From contig JAVBXP010000038.1 of assembly GCA_030824495.1 (NCBI GenBank), forward strand, positions 23,045-87,044: DNA of 64,000 nucleotides, read 5' to 3'. Each line of letters begins with the position of its first letter. The first letter of the stretch is position 1. This stretch comes from a bacterium (lineage in GTDB: Bacteria > Pseudomonadota > Alphaproteobacteria > Caulobacterales > Caulobacteraceae). The notes below the pieces were generated by a model, which saw only the letters and a program-made list of their open reading frames with translations, did no database searches and was not told where the DNA came from. The position numbers and the translations under genes were made by a program. Of this stretch, positions 27,950-37,199 are shown in pieces.

Positions 27950-28329
27950 GCGGCCGGTTCGGCGTTCAGAACCTGGGTCAGACGTTGGCGCAGGGCGTTG
28001 TCCTTTTGCACCGCGGCCGACATCTCATTGTACTTGTCCGGCGACAGGCCGCTGGCCTGGACGGCGGCGCCCATCTTGCCGATCATTTCCTTCTGCACGG
28101 TGGCCTTCGTCGGGCCATCAGCACCGGCGAGCTTGGGGCTGTACTCACTGTTGATCTTCTGGATTTCGGTCATCGCGGCGCCAAACGACTTCAGCTCGGC
28201 GTCGGTGAAACCGCCAGCGGCGGGAGCGGCGGCGGCCGGAGCTTCAGCAGCCGGAGCAGTCTGGGCTTGAGCCGAGGCGCCAAAAGTCACGGCGCCGAGC
28301 AGGCCAGCGGCCAGAATAGCAATACGCAT
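27946..28329 (-). CDS. Small exported DUF4168 protein
   Basis: This 127-residue protein has a signal peptide (MRIAILAAGLLGAVTFGASAQAQ), an Ala/Pro-rich stretch and a DUF4168 domain: GFTDAELKSFGAAMTEIQKINSEY...GLSPDKYNEMSAAVQKDNALRQRL. The family is small, helical, periplasmic and of unknown function. The gene is monocistronic. No partner is evident. Confidence 0.8.
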   Translation of the reverse strand: MRIAILAAGLLGAVTFGASAQAQTAPAAEAPAAAAPAAGGFTDAELKSFGAAMTEIQKINSEYSPKLAGADGPTKATVQKEMIGKMGAAVQASGLSPDKYNEMSAAVQKDNALRQRLTQVLNAEPAA

Positions 28330-28497
28330 ACGGAGGGTTTCCTAACCTATTTGGGATCGAGCCCAGCGAGCCTAACGCGAGCGTCGGGACGAAAATACGA
28401 CCGCAATGCGCCGAACGCGGGTCTGCGACGATTGTGCGCAGCGGGCAGGCAGATCGGCGCGAGGCGCCTCGCACGCCGGCCCAATTCCCGTCTACGA

Positions 28498-29502
28498 CTA
28501 GCCGACGTATCCGGCAGGCTGCGCCACGCAGTCCTCAGGCCTCTGCACCCGCTCATGTCCGAGCCCAACGTCGAGACTCTGCAATTGGGCGAACAAAACC
28601 TGCAGGCGCTTGAGATTTGCGACCGCAAGACGGCTCACCACCGCCTCGGCTTGCGGCGCGGGCCGCGCATCGAAGCTGGCGCCCTGTGCGGTGATCAGTC
28701 CGCGGGTCCTCAGGGTATGAAGCCGCCGACGCACGCTCGGGATCGGCTGGCTCAGAGAGCGCGCCAGGGACGACGTCCGCAGGGTAGGCCAAGCGTCACC
28801 AGCCGCGCCACGACCAGTCGCCTCGACCATGCCCATATAGACCAAGGCCTCGTCATAGCCGCCCGCCATGTCGGCGATCCTGGCCAGGGTGTCCACGGCG
28901 AAGGCCGCGCAGCGGCGATTGACCAACCTAAGCGGCGGCTCGCCGGCCCCTAGGTCGCTCGCGTCGGCCTTTGGCCAATAGACTTCAGGGACCCTGGAGG
29001 AGAGGTCACGTAGCAAAGTCCGAACCGCGGCATAGTTGACCTGCGAGCCAGCGTGATGGTGCGGCTCGTCGATCAGGCGCGCATGAACCCCGTGCTCGGT
29101 GCGGACGCATCGGCCCATGGCGATCAGGCCATCCACCCGCCGCCGGGTCGTTTCGTACGGCAGGCCTAGCCGATCGGACAGCAACCGAACGGAGATTGGA
29201 CGTCGAAAGCCATCCGGCGGTCCGTCTGCATATGTGGCGTACCGCCAACCAAGGGTCGCGATCTCGTCGAGGTGGCCGATGTCAGCGTCCATGATCGCAG
29301 TCAGGAGTACGGCGTCGATGATGTCGCCCTTCGAGCCGTCGACGCCGGCGAGGATGGCGCGCAATAGATAGCGACACGTCGCGTAGAGGACCGCGGCGAG
29401 CACTTCGGGACTGACTCGCGCGCCGTGAGAGGCGCGCGTGGGCAGGGTCACCGTCGTCGACAGGCCAAGCCAGGGCTCCACGCTTTGTCGGGATAGGGGC
29501 AT
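28498..29502 (-). CDS. Winged-helix family protein with two HTH-like segments
   Basis: This 334-residue protein has no named family that I recognise. A central winged-helix-like region (PISVRLLSDRLGLPYETTRRRVDGLIAMGRCVRTEHGVHARL) is followed by a second (RTSSLARSLSQPIPSVRRRLHTLRTRGLITAQGASF). The segment GDIIDAVLLTAIMDADIGHL resembles the matching part of the two tandem paralogues at 54756-55704. The track start 29622 is too early; ATG 29502 follows AAGGAGCCCC. It is divergent from the CheY-like gene. A DNA-binding regulatory role is likely from the folds, with unknown targets. Confidence 0.7.
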   Translation of the reverse strand: MPLSRQSVEPWLGLSTTVTLPTRASHGARVSPEVLAAVLYATCRYLLRAILAGVDGSKGDIIDAVLLTAIMDADIGHLDEIATLGWRYATYADGPPDGFRRPISVRLLSDRLGLPYETTRRRVDGLIAMGRCVRTEHGVHARLIDEPHHHAGSQVNYAAVRTLLRDLSSRVPEVYWPKADASDLGAGEPPLRLVNRRCAAFAVDTLARIADMAGGYDEALVYMGMVEATGRGAAGDAWPTLRTSSLARSLSQPIPSVRRRLHTLRTRGLITAQGASFDARPAPQAEAVVSRLAVANLKRLQVLFAQLQSLDVGLGHERVQRPEDCVAQPAGYVG

Positions 29503-29671
29503 GGGGCTCCTTAAGAAAAGCCGGACTATCGGCTCGTGATTCCTACATGCTGACGCTGTTCCCAACACCTGCGCGCTGGTCGATTTGTTCATTTTGGGTA
29601 CGAGGCCCGTCCCTGGCCGCACCCTGGTAACCCTAGCTGCCTACCTCTCGCGCCAGATATGGGGGACAGAG

Positions 29672-30181
29672 ATGGCCAGCGGACTTGCGGCGCTTCGAAT
29701 ACTGGTCATCGACGATAACCCCCAGATGCGCACCATCGTCGGCACCGTCCTCTCCGCCGCCGGTGTCGGCCAGGTCTTCTACGCACAAAATGGACGCGAG
29801 GGTCTGTCGGCTCTGTTGGCGTGCCAGCCTGACGTCACCTTCGTCGATTATGAGATGCCGCAGATGAACGGCCTGGATTTCATCTCGGGGGTGCGCGCCC
29901 TGGATGGCGATCAGCGGATGACTGCACTGATCATGCTGACCGGCCACTCAGATCGCCGGCGCCTAAGCGCCGCACGTGATCGAGGCGTGAATGAGTTCCT
30001 CGCCAAACCGGTCGCGGCGCGAACCATACTGGGGCGCCTGCAGTCGGTGATCCTACACGCACGACCATTCATTCTGACCGGAAGCTACTTTGGGCCCGAC
30101 CGCCGTCGCCGAAGCACCGCAGACTACGCCGGTCCGCGCAGACGGGCGAGCGACAGGCTGGGTGAGACGCTCGAGATTTGA
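29672..30181 (+). CDS. CheY-like single-domain response regulator with DRRRR tail
   Basis: This 169-residue protein has one receiver domain (about 8-125): acidic pocket VIDDNPQ, phospho-acceptor in FVDYEMPQMNG, Thr in MLTGHSD and Lys in FLAKP. After it comes FILTGSYFGPDRRRRSTADYAGPRRRASDR, an Arg-rich tail seen on CheY-like proteins of Caulobacterales and relatives. There is no output domain, so it must act by binding a partner. ATG 29672 follows GGGGGA. No cognate kinase is adjacent; the hybrid kinase at 1.2 kb is too distant to link. Confidence 0.88.
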   Translation: MASGLAALRILVIDDNPQMRTIVGTVLSAAGVGQVFYAQNGREGLSALLACQPDVTFVDYEMPQMNGLDFISGVRALDGDQRMTALIMLTGHSDRRRLSAARDRGVNEFLAKPVAARTILGRLQSVILHARPFILTGSYFGPDRRRRSTADYAGPRRRASDRLGETLEI

Positions 30182-30339
30182 CAACGCCCCTCGGCCTTCG
30201 AGCACCGAGGGCGCGCGCCGAAAAGCGGACCTGGCCATGTTCTCAGAAGTGGTGGGTAGCGGACGCAGGATGACGCTACGATCAGGCTTCCGTTGCCGCC
30301 TTCGTGATGTTGGCGGCCTCCAGAATCAGGGGGAACGCC

Positions 30340-30759
30340 ATGACGGTTCGAACAGCGCGATGTGCGTGTCAGGCGTGCGAAGTCGAGGTTGAGGGCGAGC
30401 CGGTCAGTAGCGGGCTCTGTAGCTGCGACAATTGCAAACGGCGTACGGGCGCGCCGTTCGGATGGTCGGTCTACTTCCACGATGAACAGGTCAGTCGGGT
30501 GGAAGGTCCGCTCACGGTCCTCGACGGCTTCGGCAAACGCTGGTTTTGCGCAAGGTGCGGTTCGACCATCTATTGGCGGTCCTTCGGAGCCTGGAGGCCC
30601 GGCCAGACAGGATTTGCTGGAGGCTGCTTCGCCGATCCGACGCTGCCGGTCCCCACCATTGCAGTACGCTGCGCGCAAGGCATGCCGTGGATTGCGTACC
30701 CCGACGGCTGCGCAGTGTTTGATGACATGCCGCCGGTCCCTCCCTCTTCGGCTCCGTGA
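30340..30759 (+). CDS. GFA family (Mss4-like fold) zinc protein
   Basis: This 139-residue protein belongs to the glutathione-dependent formaldehyde-activating (GFA/DUF636) family. Zinc-site cysteines are in RCACQACEVEVEG, LCSCDNCKRRTGAPF and WFCARCGSTIYWRS. Length is typical. Family members mostly lack shown activity, and the name reflects one founding member. ATG 30340 follows AGGGGGAA. It converges on the methyltransferase gene with 34 bp between stops. Confidence 0.87.
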   Translation: MTVRTARCACQACEVEVEGEPVSSGLCSCDNCKRRTGAPFGWSVYFHDEQVSRVEGPLTVLDGFGKRWFCARCGSTIYWRSFGAWRPGQTGFAGGCFADPTLPVPTIAVRCAQGMPWIAYPDGCAVFDDMPPVPPSSAP

Positions 30760-30793
30760 GTGTCCGTAACGGGTCGGTAGACACCGCCCGCAG

Positions 30794-31705
30794 CTAGTCC
30801 TCGTCGCGCGGCAGCGGGTTCTCGACCACGCCCAGAGCGTCGGCGAGGCGCATCTTGGCCGAGCCGGGTTTCAGCGGCTTTTGCTGGCTGGGATCAGGCG
30901 CCCAGCCGGTGAGGGTCAGGATCTCGAAGGTGGCGGGCACGCGGCCGTCGGGTTCGGCGAACTTCTCGACGTAGAGCTCGAAGGCGCGGGCCAGGACTTG
31001 CCGGGTGAGCAGGCGCGGGTGGCGTTCAGCCAGCACGCTGGTCTCGCCCATGGCCCGAAGGTCGGCCAGCAGCTTCAAGGGGTGGGCGTAGCGCACCGTC
31101 ACCCGATCGACGTCGGCGACGGGGAGGGCGAAGCCGGAGCGTTGCAGCAGGCCAGCCGCGTCATAGGCGTCGGCGAAGGGCGAGACCCGCGGGCCCGCGC
31201 CGCCGGTCAGCTCCGCCTCGGCCGCCAGCATCGACTGGCGCAGCTCGGTCAGGGTCGCCCCGCCCAGCATCGAGCCGATAAACAGGCCGTCCGGCTTGAG
31301 CGCCCGGCGGATCTGGATCAGCGCCCCGACCACGTCGTTGGTCCAGTGCAGCGAGAGCGTCGAGATCACCAGGTCCAGGCTGCCGAACGCGAAGGGCAGG
31401 CGCTCTTCGTCGGCCACTAGGCGCGGTCCGGCGCGGCCCGACAGCATGGCGCTCGAAAGATCGGCCTCGATCAGGTGGCCGACGCGCGGCTTGGCGTCGC
31501 TGAGCGCCAGGGCGTCGGCGAACGCCCCGTTGCGTGCGCCGAGATCGACGGCGAGCGGGAAGTCGCGCATGATCGCTTCCAGGCGCACGACGGCGTCCTC
31601 GGCGGCGCGCCGCTTGAGGAAGTCGGCGTTGGCGTAGACGGCCGCGGCCCTGTTCAGGCGGGTGCGAAGCAGGTCGCGGTTGAATAGGCGGGGCGGGGCG
31701 GACAT
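30794..31705 (-). CDS. SAM-dependent methyltransferase, BioC/NDUFAF5-like
   Basis: This 303-residue protein resembles the bacterial homologues of mitochondrial NDUFAF5. It opens with LFNRDLLRTRLNRAAAVYANADFLKRRAAEDAVVRL, then AVDLGARNGAF (SAM motif I), LVISTLSLHWTNDVVGALIQIRRALKPDGLF, and ends in the GWAPDPSQQKPLKPGSA tail of this group. NDUFAF5 acts on complex I, so a similar role is possible but unproven. ATG 31705 overlaps the divergent comF TTG start by one base. The 39-residue upstream extension in the track would run through comF and lacks family similarity. Confidence 0.83.
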   Translation of the reverse strand: MSAPPRLFNRDLLRTRLNRAAAVYANADFLKRRAAEDAVVRLEAIMRDFPLAVDLGARNGAFADALALSDAKPRVGHLIEADLSSAMLSGRAGPRLVADEERLPFAFGSLDLVISTLSLHWTNDVVGALIQIRRALKPDGLFIGSMLGGATLTELRQSMLAAEAELTGGAGPRVSPFADAYDAAGLLQRSGFALPVADVDRVTVRYAHPLKLLADLRAMGETSVLAERHPRLLTRQVLARAFELYVEKFAEPDGRVPATFEILTLTGWAPDPSQQKPLKPGSAKMRLADALGVVENPLPRDED

Positions 31706-32514
31706 TGGCGGCGAGACGCTTTTCGACTGGAAGCCTGTCAGATGGCGATGCGAGTCCTTGGTGGAAACCTGGGCCGCGCGCCAACGCCGCGGTTCGTACC
31801 GCGCTCGACCTGCTTTTCCCACCCCAATCGCTGGACGACGGGCCAGCGCCGATGTCGAGCGGGTTCAGCGCCCAGGGCTGGAGCCGCATTCCCTTCATCG
31901 ACGGCCCGCTGTGCGATGGATGCGGAACACCCTTCGAATACGACCTTGGCGAGGGCGTGCGTTGCGCCGACTGCATGGCCAAGCCGCGCGCCTTTTCCCG
32001 TGGCCGGGCCGCCTGCCTCTATGACGACGCCTCGCGTGGCGTGATCCTGCAATTGAAGCACGCCGACCGCACCGATCTGGCGCCGATGCTGGCGCGTTGG
32101 ATCAGCCGTTCGGCCCGCGACCTGCTGGAGGACGCCGACGCCATCGCGCCGGTCCCCTTGCATCGCGGACGTCTGCTGGGCCGGCGTTACAATCAGGCCG
32201 CCGAGATCGCCCGGCCGCTCAGCCGCCTGACTGGCGTCCCCTATCTGGCCGACGCCCTGGTTCGGGTGCGGGCGATTGAGACGCAGGGCGGCAAGTCGGG
32301 TTCGGGCCGGCGGCGAAACGTCGCCGCCGCCTTCGCTGTGCCGGCCGGCCGCACCGGTCAGGTGGCGGGCAAGCGCATCCTCTTGATCGATGACGTCATG
32401 ACCACCGGCGCCACTTTGGAAGGCTGCGCCAGGGCCTTGCTGGCCGCCGGTGCGACGTGCGTCGATGTCGCAGTGGTTGCGAGGGTGAAAGAAGCCGCAA
32501 ACCGCTCCATATAG
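31705..32514 (+). CDS. ComF family phosphoribosyltransferase-like protein
   Basis: This 269-residue protein has the C-terminal phosphoribosyltransferase fold of ComF/GntX: APVPLHRGRLLGRRYNQAAEIARPL and ILLIDDVMTTGATLEGCARAL (PRPP loop). Upstream is a zinc ribbon CDGCGTPF...CADCMAKP. The first Cys pair usual in double-zinc-ribbon ComF is absent (LLFPPQSLDDGP), so the ribbon looks reduced. No ATG is available before the ribbon, so TTG 31705 is the likely start. ComF supports DNA uptake or repair in some bacteria. It leads into the glutaredoxin gene. Confidence 0.85.
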   Translation: MAARRFSTGSLSDGDASPWWKPGPRANAAVRTALDLLFPPQSLDDGPAPMSSGFSAQGWSRIPFIDGPLCDGCGTPFEYDLGEGVRCADCMAKPRAFSRGRAACLYDDASRGVILQLKHADRTDLAPMLARWISRSARDLLEDADAIAPVPLHRGRLLGRRYNQAAEIARPLSRLTGVPYLADALVRVRAIETQGGKSGSGRRRNVAAAFAVPAGRTGQVAGKRILLIDDVMTTGATLEGCARALLAAGATCVDVAVVARVKEAANRSI

Positions 32515-32546
32515 ATCCGAACCCTGTTTCCCGCGTTAGACGAGCC

Positions 32547-32804
32547 ATGGCCCAAGTCACAATCTACACGAAGCCCTACTGCCCCTACTGCATCCGAGCG
32601 GTTTCGCTGCTCGAGAAGAAGGGCGTGGAGTTCACCGAGATCGAAGCCGCCTTCGAACCCGAGAAGCGCCAGGAGATGATCCAGCGTTCCAACGGCCGGG
32701 CGACCTTCCCGCAGATCTTCATCGGCGATCAGCATGTCGGCGGTTGCGATGACATGATGGCGCTGGAGTACGACGGCAAGCTGGACGCCCTGCTCGCGGC
32801 CTAG
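32547..32804 (+). CDS. grxC: Glutaredoxin 3
   Basis: This 85-residue dithiol glutaredoxin has the active site KPYCPYC (Cys11 and Cys14), the cis-Pro ATFPQIFI and the glutathione-binding GGCDDMMAL. It reduces protein disulphides and glutathione adducts in the cytosol. ATG 32547 gives the standard MAQVTIYTKPYCPYC start; the longer track ORF is not real. It lies 32 bp downstream of comF and 38 bp before the nitrilase, so this is probably one operon, an order common in alphaproteobacteria. Confidence 0.95.
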   Translation: MAQVTIYTKPYCPYCIRAVSLLEKKGVEFTEIEAAFEPEKRQEMIQRSNGRATFPQIFIGDQHVGGCDDMMALEYDGKLDALLAA

Positions 32805-32842
32805 CCTTGAGCTTACGCGCGGGGTGACCTACGGGTGAGCTC

Positions 32843-33676
32843 ATGACCCTGCGCGTTGGATTGATCCAGACACGGACGCCGGCCACCCATGCCGCGGCGC
32901 TCGCCCATGTGGCGCCGCTGGTGCGGCAGGCCGCCGCCCAGGGCGCGACTTTCATCGCCACGCCCGAGGGGACTAACATCCTCCAGCGGGACAAGCAGTC
33001 GCTGCTGCCGCAATTGACGCTGCTGGAGGACGACCCGGTTGTCCAAGGCCTGCAAGCCCTGGCCGCCGAGCTGTCCGTGACGATCCTCGTCGGCTCGGCC
33101 CTGGTGAAACGCGAGGACGGCAAGGCCGCCAACCGCGCCGCCCTGATCTCGCCGCTCGGCGACATCGTCGCGACCTACGACAAACTCCATATGTTCGATG
33201 TCGATCTGCCCACCGGCGAGAGCGCCCGTGAGAGCGCGACCTACGAAGCGGGCGACCGGGCCGTCGCCGTGCAGGCCGGCCAGATGCGGCTGGGCCTGAC
33301 CATCTGCTACGACGTTCGCTTCCCGGCCCTTTATCGCGCCTTGGCGCTTGCCGGCGCCCAGGTGATCGTCACGCCCGCCGCCTTCACCCGGCCGACCGGC
33401 GAGGCGCACTGGGAGATCCTGCTCCGCGCCCGCGCCATCGAGACCGGCAGCTTCGTGCTCGCGCCCGCACAAGGCGGTTTCCATGAGGACGGTCGCGGCA
33501 CCTACGGCCGGACCCTGGCCATCGGGCCTTGGGGCGAGGTGCTTGGCAAGCTCGATCACGACGAGCCGGGCGTGCTGGTCGTCGATCTGGATATCGAGGC
33601 GGTGGACAAGGCGCGGACCGCAATTCCGGCCCTGGCCAATGCGCGGGCCTTCGAGGCGCCTATATCTATCCTATGA
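32843..33676 (+). CDS. Carbon-nitrogen hydrolase, Nit-type
   Basis: This 277-residue nitrilase-superfamily amidase has the full catalytic triad: E42 (TPEGTN), K114 (YDKLHMFDVD) and C155 (ICYDVRFP). The motif spacing matches Nit1/Nit2-like amidases that hydrolyse deaminated glutathione or omega-amides. Its place right after grxC fits deaminated-glutathione repair, though this is inference. It overlaps the DUF1178 gene by ATGA. Confidence 0.92.
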   Translation: MTLRVGLIQTRTPATHAAALAHVAPLVRQAAAQGATFIATPEGTNILQRDKQSLLPQLTLLEDDPVVQGLQALAAELSVTILVGSALVKREDGKAANRAALISPLGDIVATYDKLHMFDVDLPTGESARESATYEAGDRAVAVQAGQMRLGLTICYDVRFPALYRALALAGAQVIVTPAAFTRPTGEAHWEILLRARAIETGSFVLAPAQGGFHEDGRGTYGRTLAIGPWGEVLGKLDHDEPGVLVVDLDIEAVDKARTAIPALANARAFEAPISIL

Positions 33677-34098
33677 TCCGCTACGCGCTTGTTTGTGATG
33701 AGGCCCATGAGTTCGAGGGCTGGTTCGGTTCGTCGGGTGACTTCGACGATCAGTCGGAGCGCGGCCTTGTCGGCTGCCCGATCTGCGACTCCAAGGCCGT
33801 GACCAAACAGATCATGGCGCCCTCCATCGCCGGCACGAAGAAGACCACCGACCTGCCCCCTCAGATGCGCTCCATGGTGATGGAAGCCATGGGCCGGGTG
33901 CGCAAACACGTCGAGGACAACTTCGACTATGTGGGCGACACCTTCGCCGACGAAGCGCGTGCGATCCACGAGGGTCGCTCGGAGGATCGCGGCATCTATG
34001 GCGAGGCGACGCCCGCTGAGATCAAATCGCTGACCGAGGATGGCGTGCCGATCGCCGCCATGCCGCCCGCGCCGCCGAAGAAGTCGGAAGTGAACTAA
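33673..34098 (+). CDS. DUF1178 family protein
   Basis: This 141-residue protein starts MIRYALVCDEAHEFEGWFGSSGDFD, the DUF1178 signature. GCPICDSKAVTKQIMAP is a possible metal-binding CxxC. The tail is charged and Pro-rich. Function is unknown, and the family is conserved in alpha- and betaproteobacteria. It is coupled to the nitrilase by an ATGA overlap. The track gives a longer ORF from 33529; the overlap and family start argue for ATG 33673. Confidence 0.88.
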   Translation: MIRYALVCDEAHEFEGWFGSSGDFDDQSERGLVGCPICDSKAVTKQIMAPSIAGTKKTTDLPPQMRSMVMEAMGRVRKHVEDNFDYVGDTFADEARAIHEGRSEDRGIYGEATPAEIKSLTEDGVPIAAMPPAPPKKSEVN

Positions 34099-34204
34099 CG
34101 CCGCTCATCCTTGATGAATGGGTGACGGCGCGCAAGCCTCACCATTCCCGTTGCCGGTCATCCGTACGCCCCATAGGGTCGCTCCCATTGTTGTGGAGCT
34201 GATA

Positions 34205-35614
34205 ATGATCCGTTCGATTTCCGCCGCCGCCCTGGCGTTCGCCGCCCTGGCCTCGCCGGCCGCCGCCCAGTCCCCGCGCCCCGACCAGCTAGCCTTTCGC
34301 GACCTGTACAAGGAGCTGATCGAGATCAATACGACCCTATCGGTGGGAAGCTGCACCGCGGCGTCGGAGGCCATGGCTTCGCGCCTGAAAGCCGCGGGGT
34401 TCGCCGACGCGGACCTGAAGATCATCGTCGCTCCCGACCGTCCCAAGGACGGCAATCTGGTCGCCACCCTCAAGGGCTCCGATCCCAAGGCCAAGCCGAT
34501 CCTGTTGCTGGCCCACATCGACGTGGTCGAGGCCAATCGCGCCGACTGGGAACGCGATCCCTTCAAGCTGATCGAGGAAGACGGCTATTTCTACGCCCGC
34601 GGCTCTAGCGACGACAAAGCCCAGGCGGCGGTCTGGACCGACAGCCTCATCCGCATGAAGCAGGAGGGCTTCAAGCCCCGCCGCACCATCAAGATGGCGC
34701 TGACCTGCGGCGAGGAAACGCCCGACACCTTCAATGGCGTGCAGTATCTGATCCAGAACCATCGCGACCTGATGGACGCCGCCTTCGTGCTGAACGAAGG
34801 CTCGGGCGGGCGGCTCGACGCCAACGGAAACCGTGTCTCCCTAGGCATCCAAGCGGGTGAAAAGGTCTACCAGGACTATACCCTCGAAGTGACCAACAAG
34901 GGCGGGCACTCCTCGGCCCCGGTGCGTGACAACGCCGTCTATCACCTATCGGCCGGCCTCTCGCGCCTCGGCGACTACGACTTCCCGGTGAAGCTGAACG
35001 ACGCCGTCCGCGCCAACTTCGAGCGCATGGCGGTGATCGACGGCGGCGAGACCGGCAAGGCCTTGGCCGCCGTCGCCAAGAACCCCGCCGACGCCGCGGC
35101 CGTAGCCGTCGTCGCCAAGGAGCCGGGCCGCAACTCGATGATGCGGACCACCTGCGTGGCCACCATGGTCAATGCCGGCCATGCGCCCAACGCCCTGCCG
35201 CAGCGGGCGCGGGCCAATGTGAACTGCCGCATCCTGCCGGGCGAAGGCGTCGAGGAAACCCGCCTGGCCCTGGTGAAGGTCCTGGCTGACGACGCCATCA
35301 AGGTGACGACGGTTGGTGAGCCGAGCCCGGTGTCGCCGCCGCCGACGCTTGGCAAGTCGATCACCGATCCGGTCGAGAAGGTCGCCGCCAAGCTGTGGCC
35401 GGGCGTGCCGCTGGTGCCGGTGATGGCGACCGGCGCCACCGACGGCCGCTTCCTAAACGCGGTCGGCATTCCGACCTACGGCCTGACCGGTTTCTTCAGC
35501 GAGGCGACCGGCAATGGCGCGCACGGCCTGAACGAAAAAATGCGGGTCCGCTCGCTCTATGAAGGCCGTGATTTCCTCTACGAGGTGGTCAAGATCTACG
35601 CGAACCAGAAGTAG
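34205..35614 (+). CDS. Exported M20 family metallopeptidase
   Basis: This 469-residue zinc peptidase has a signal peptide (MIRSISAAALAFAALASPAAAQ). Metal and catalytic motifs are visible: LLLAHIDVVEA (His, Asp), YFYARGSSDDKAQ (bridging Asp), LTCGEETPDTF (catalytic Glu, then Glu) and a late His in NGAHGLNEK. The dimerisation lid contains VTNKGGHSSAPV. It should hydrolyse small peptides or acyl-amino acids in the periplasm. ATG 34205 follows GGAG; the track start 34118 is too long. A compound palindrome follows the stop. Confidence 0.9.
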   Translation: MIRSISAAALAFAALASPAAAQSPRPDQLAFRDLYKELIEINTTLSVGSCTAASEAMASRLKAAGFADADLKIIVAPDRPKDGNLVATLKGSDPKAKPILLLAHIDVVEANRADWERDPFKLIEEDGYFYARGSSDDKAQAAVWTDSLIRMKQEGFKPRRTIKMALTCGEETPDTFNGVQYLIQNHRDLMDAAFVLNEGSGGRLDANGNRVSLGIQAGEKVYQDYTLEVTNKGGHSSAPVRDNAVYHLSAGLSRLGDYDFPVKLNDAVRANFERMAVIDGGETGKALAAVAKNPADAAAVAVVAKEPGRNSMMRTTCVATMVNAGHAPNALPQRARANVNCRILPGEGVEETRLALVKVLADDAIKVTTVGEPSPVSPPPTLGKSITDPVEKVAAKLWPGVPLVPVMATGATDGRFLNAVGIPTYGLTGFFSEATGNGAHGLNEKMRVRSLYEGRDFLYEVVKIYANQK

Positions 35615-35628
35615 GGACTCCCCACGCT

Positions 35629-35740
35629 CGTCATCCTCCGGTCGTCTGCAAGACGATCCGGGGGACCCAAGCGGGCTCACCACGTTATGGAAATCAGCTT
35701 GGGTCCCCCGGATCGGCCTACGGCTGACCGGAGGATGACG
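35629..35740. repeat. Compound palindromic repeat, copy 2
   Basis: This 112-bp copy shares the outer arms CGTCATCCTCCGG / CCGGAGGATGACG and inner arms TCCGGGGGACCCA / TGGGTCCCCCGGA with copy 1. The left hairpin is nearly identical (CGTCTGCAAGACG). The right hairpin has different bases but still pairs (CGGCC-TAC-GGCTG, one G-T pair). The centre is unrelated. It lies between convergent peptidase and FadL genes. Confidence 0.9.
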
Positions 35741-35755
35741 ATTGGTGGTGTGGCG

Positions 35756-37045
35756 CTAGAACGTCTTCCGCAGGCCTAGCGACATCACATAGCCCTGGCC
35801 CTGCACCTCGCCGCGCAGGCGGGTCGTGGTGGCGGCCGGGGTGCCTTCGTAAAAGGTCGTGTCGTGCAGGACGTCGCTGTCGGCGAAGCTGATGTAGGTC
35901 AGGGCTGCATCCAGTTTCAGGCTGTCCGTCAGCTGCGCCGTGGCGCCGGCGCTGTAGAGCCAGCGGTCGCCGTCCGGAACCCGCGCCGTGCGCGCCTCGT
36001 CCGGCGTCGGGGTCGGATCGTACTGGACGCCGGTCCGCAGCGTGAGGCGGTCGTTGACCGCATAGTCGAGGCCGACGCCGCCCGACGTGGTGTCTTCGTA
36101 GCCCTGGAACAGCGTTTCGCCGCCGCCGTTCTCGAACGTCACATCGATGGACTTGAACTCGCCCCACCCGATCCGTTGGACCTGGGCGTTGAGGGCCAGC
36201 TTGTCGGTCGCCTGCCAGCGCGCGCCCAAGGTGGCGATCCAGGGGGTGATGAAGGCGGCCGAGCCCTTCAGGTCGCGATTGGCAGGGGCCAGCGGCCCGA
36301 GCAGACCGCCGACGAACACGCGCCCGTCGAGGTCGTGCTCCATCTTTGAGCGATAGCTGGCGCCCAGCGTCACCGCGCCCAGATGGGCCTGGGCGCCCGC
36401 CGACCAGCCGAAGTCCCAGCCGTCGCCGCTCAGTTGCGAGATCCCATCGGGCAGCAGCGGCGACAGGTTCGGATAGGCGGTCTGGAGCTTGGCCTCTGTG
36501 TACTGGGAGCTGACGCCGACCCCGACGTCCAGCCAGTCGGTGACCTGCATAGCCCCGGTCACCTGGATGTCGGCGGTAGTCAGGCGCGAGGTCAGGGCGT
36601 CGTACCGCGCCCAGGCGTTGCGGCGATATTCGGTGGTGAAGTTGAATGGCGCGGCCACCGACAGGCCCAGGGCGAAGCGCTCTCCGATCGGCGTGGCGAT
36701 GGCGAAGTTCGGGGCCACCCCGTCCTGGATCGGGTTGAAGGCGCGCGGCTCGCCCTGCACCGGTATGGTCAAGCCGCCGGGATAGGTGATGGTCGAGCCT
36801 TGGTTCTCGACCGTGGCGTCAACGAACACGGCGTGGGCGCCGGCATAGACTTCTCTCGGCGACCGGGCGATGGCCGCAGGGTTCCACCACAGCGACGCCG
36901 CACCCTGATCGGCGACCTCGCCGGAATAGGCGCGGCCCGCGCCGCGTACCGATTGTTCCTGAAGATAGTAGCCGGCCGCCTGGGCCTGGGAGGCCATGAG
37001 GCCGGCGAGCGCGGTGGTCGCCGCGAGAATCTTCAATCGGGTCAT
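35756..37045 (-). CDS. FadL/OmpP1 family outer-membrane transporter
   Basis: This 429-residue outer-membrane barrel of the long-chain fatty-acid/hydrocarbon porin family has a signal peptide (LKILAATTALAGLMASQAQA) followed by AGYYLQEQSVRGAGRAYSGEVADQGAASLWWNPAAI, the FadL N-terminal plug (NPA motif). The C-terminus VMSLGLRKTF ends in the barrel-sorting Phe. The track start 37285 overlaps the divergent arylsulfatase; ATG 37045 follows GGAAAG. It likely brings hydrophobic compounds across the outer membrane, perhaps for the neighbouring sulfatase or catabolic genes (inference). Confidence 0.9.
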   Translation of the reverse strand: MTRLKILAATTALAGLMASQAQAAGYYLQEQSVRGAGRAYSGEVADQGAASLWWNPAAIARSPREVYAGAHAVFVDATVENQGSTITYPGGLTIPVQGEPRAFNPIQDGVAPNFAIATPIGERFALGLSVAAPFNFTTEYRRNAWARYDALTSRLTTADIQVTGAMQVTDWLDVGVGVSSQYTEAKLQTAYPNLSPLLPDGISQLSGDGWDFGWSAGAQAHLGAVTLGASYRSKMEHDLDGRVFVGGLLGPLAPANRDLKGSAAFITPWIATLGARWQATDKLALNAQVQRIGWGEFKSIDVTFENGGGETLFQGYEDTTSGGVGLDYAVNDRLTLRTGVQYDPTPTPDEARTARVPDGDRWLYSAGATAQLTDSLKLDAALTYISFADSDVLHDTTFYEGTPAATTTRLRGEVQGQGYVMSLGLRKTF

Positions 37046-37199
37046 GACGCTGGTCTTTCCGGGAAGGTGAGCTGCTTCGGCCACCGGATGGCTAGGCGCA
37101 GAACAACGAGCGCGTCGATTTCGTTGCAGAACCCTGGTCTGAACCTTGCCAACCCGTTGCCGCTGGGCCACAAGGAAATAAATTGGCAGGGAGCATGCC

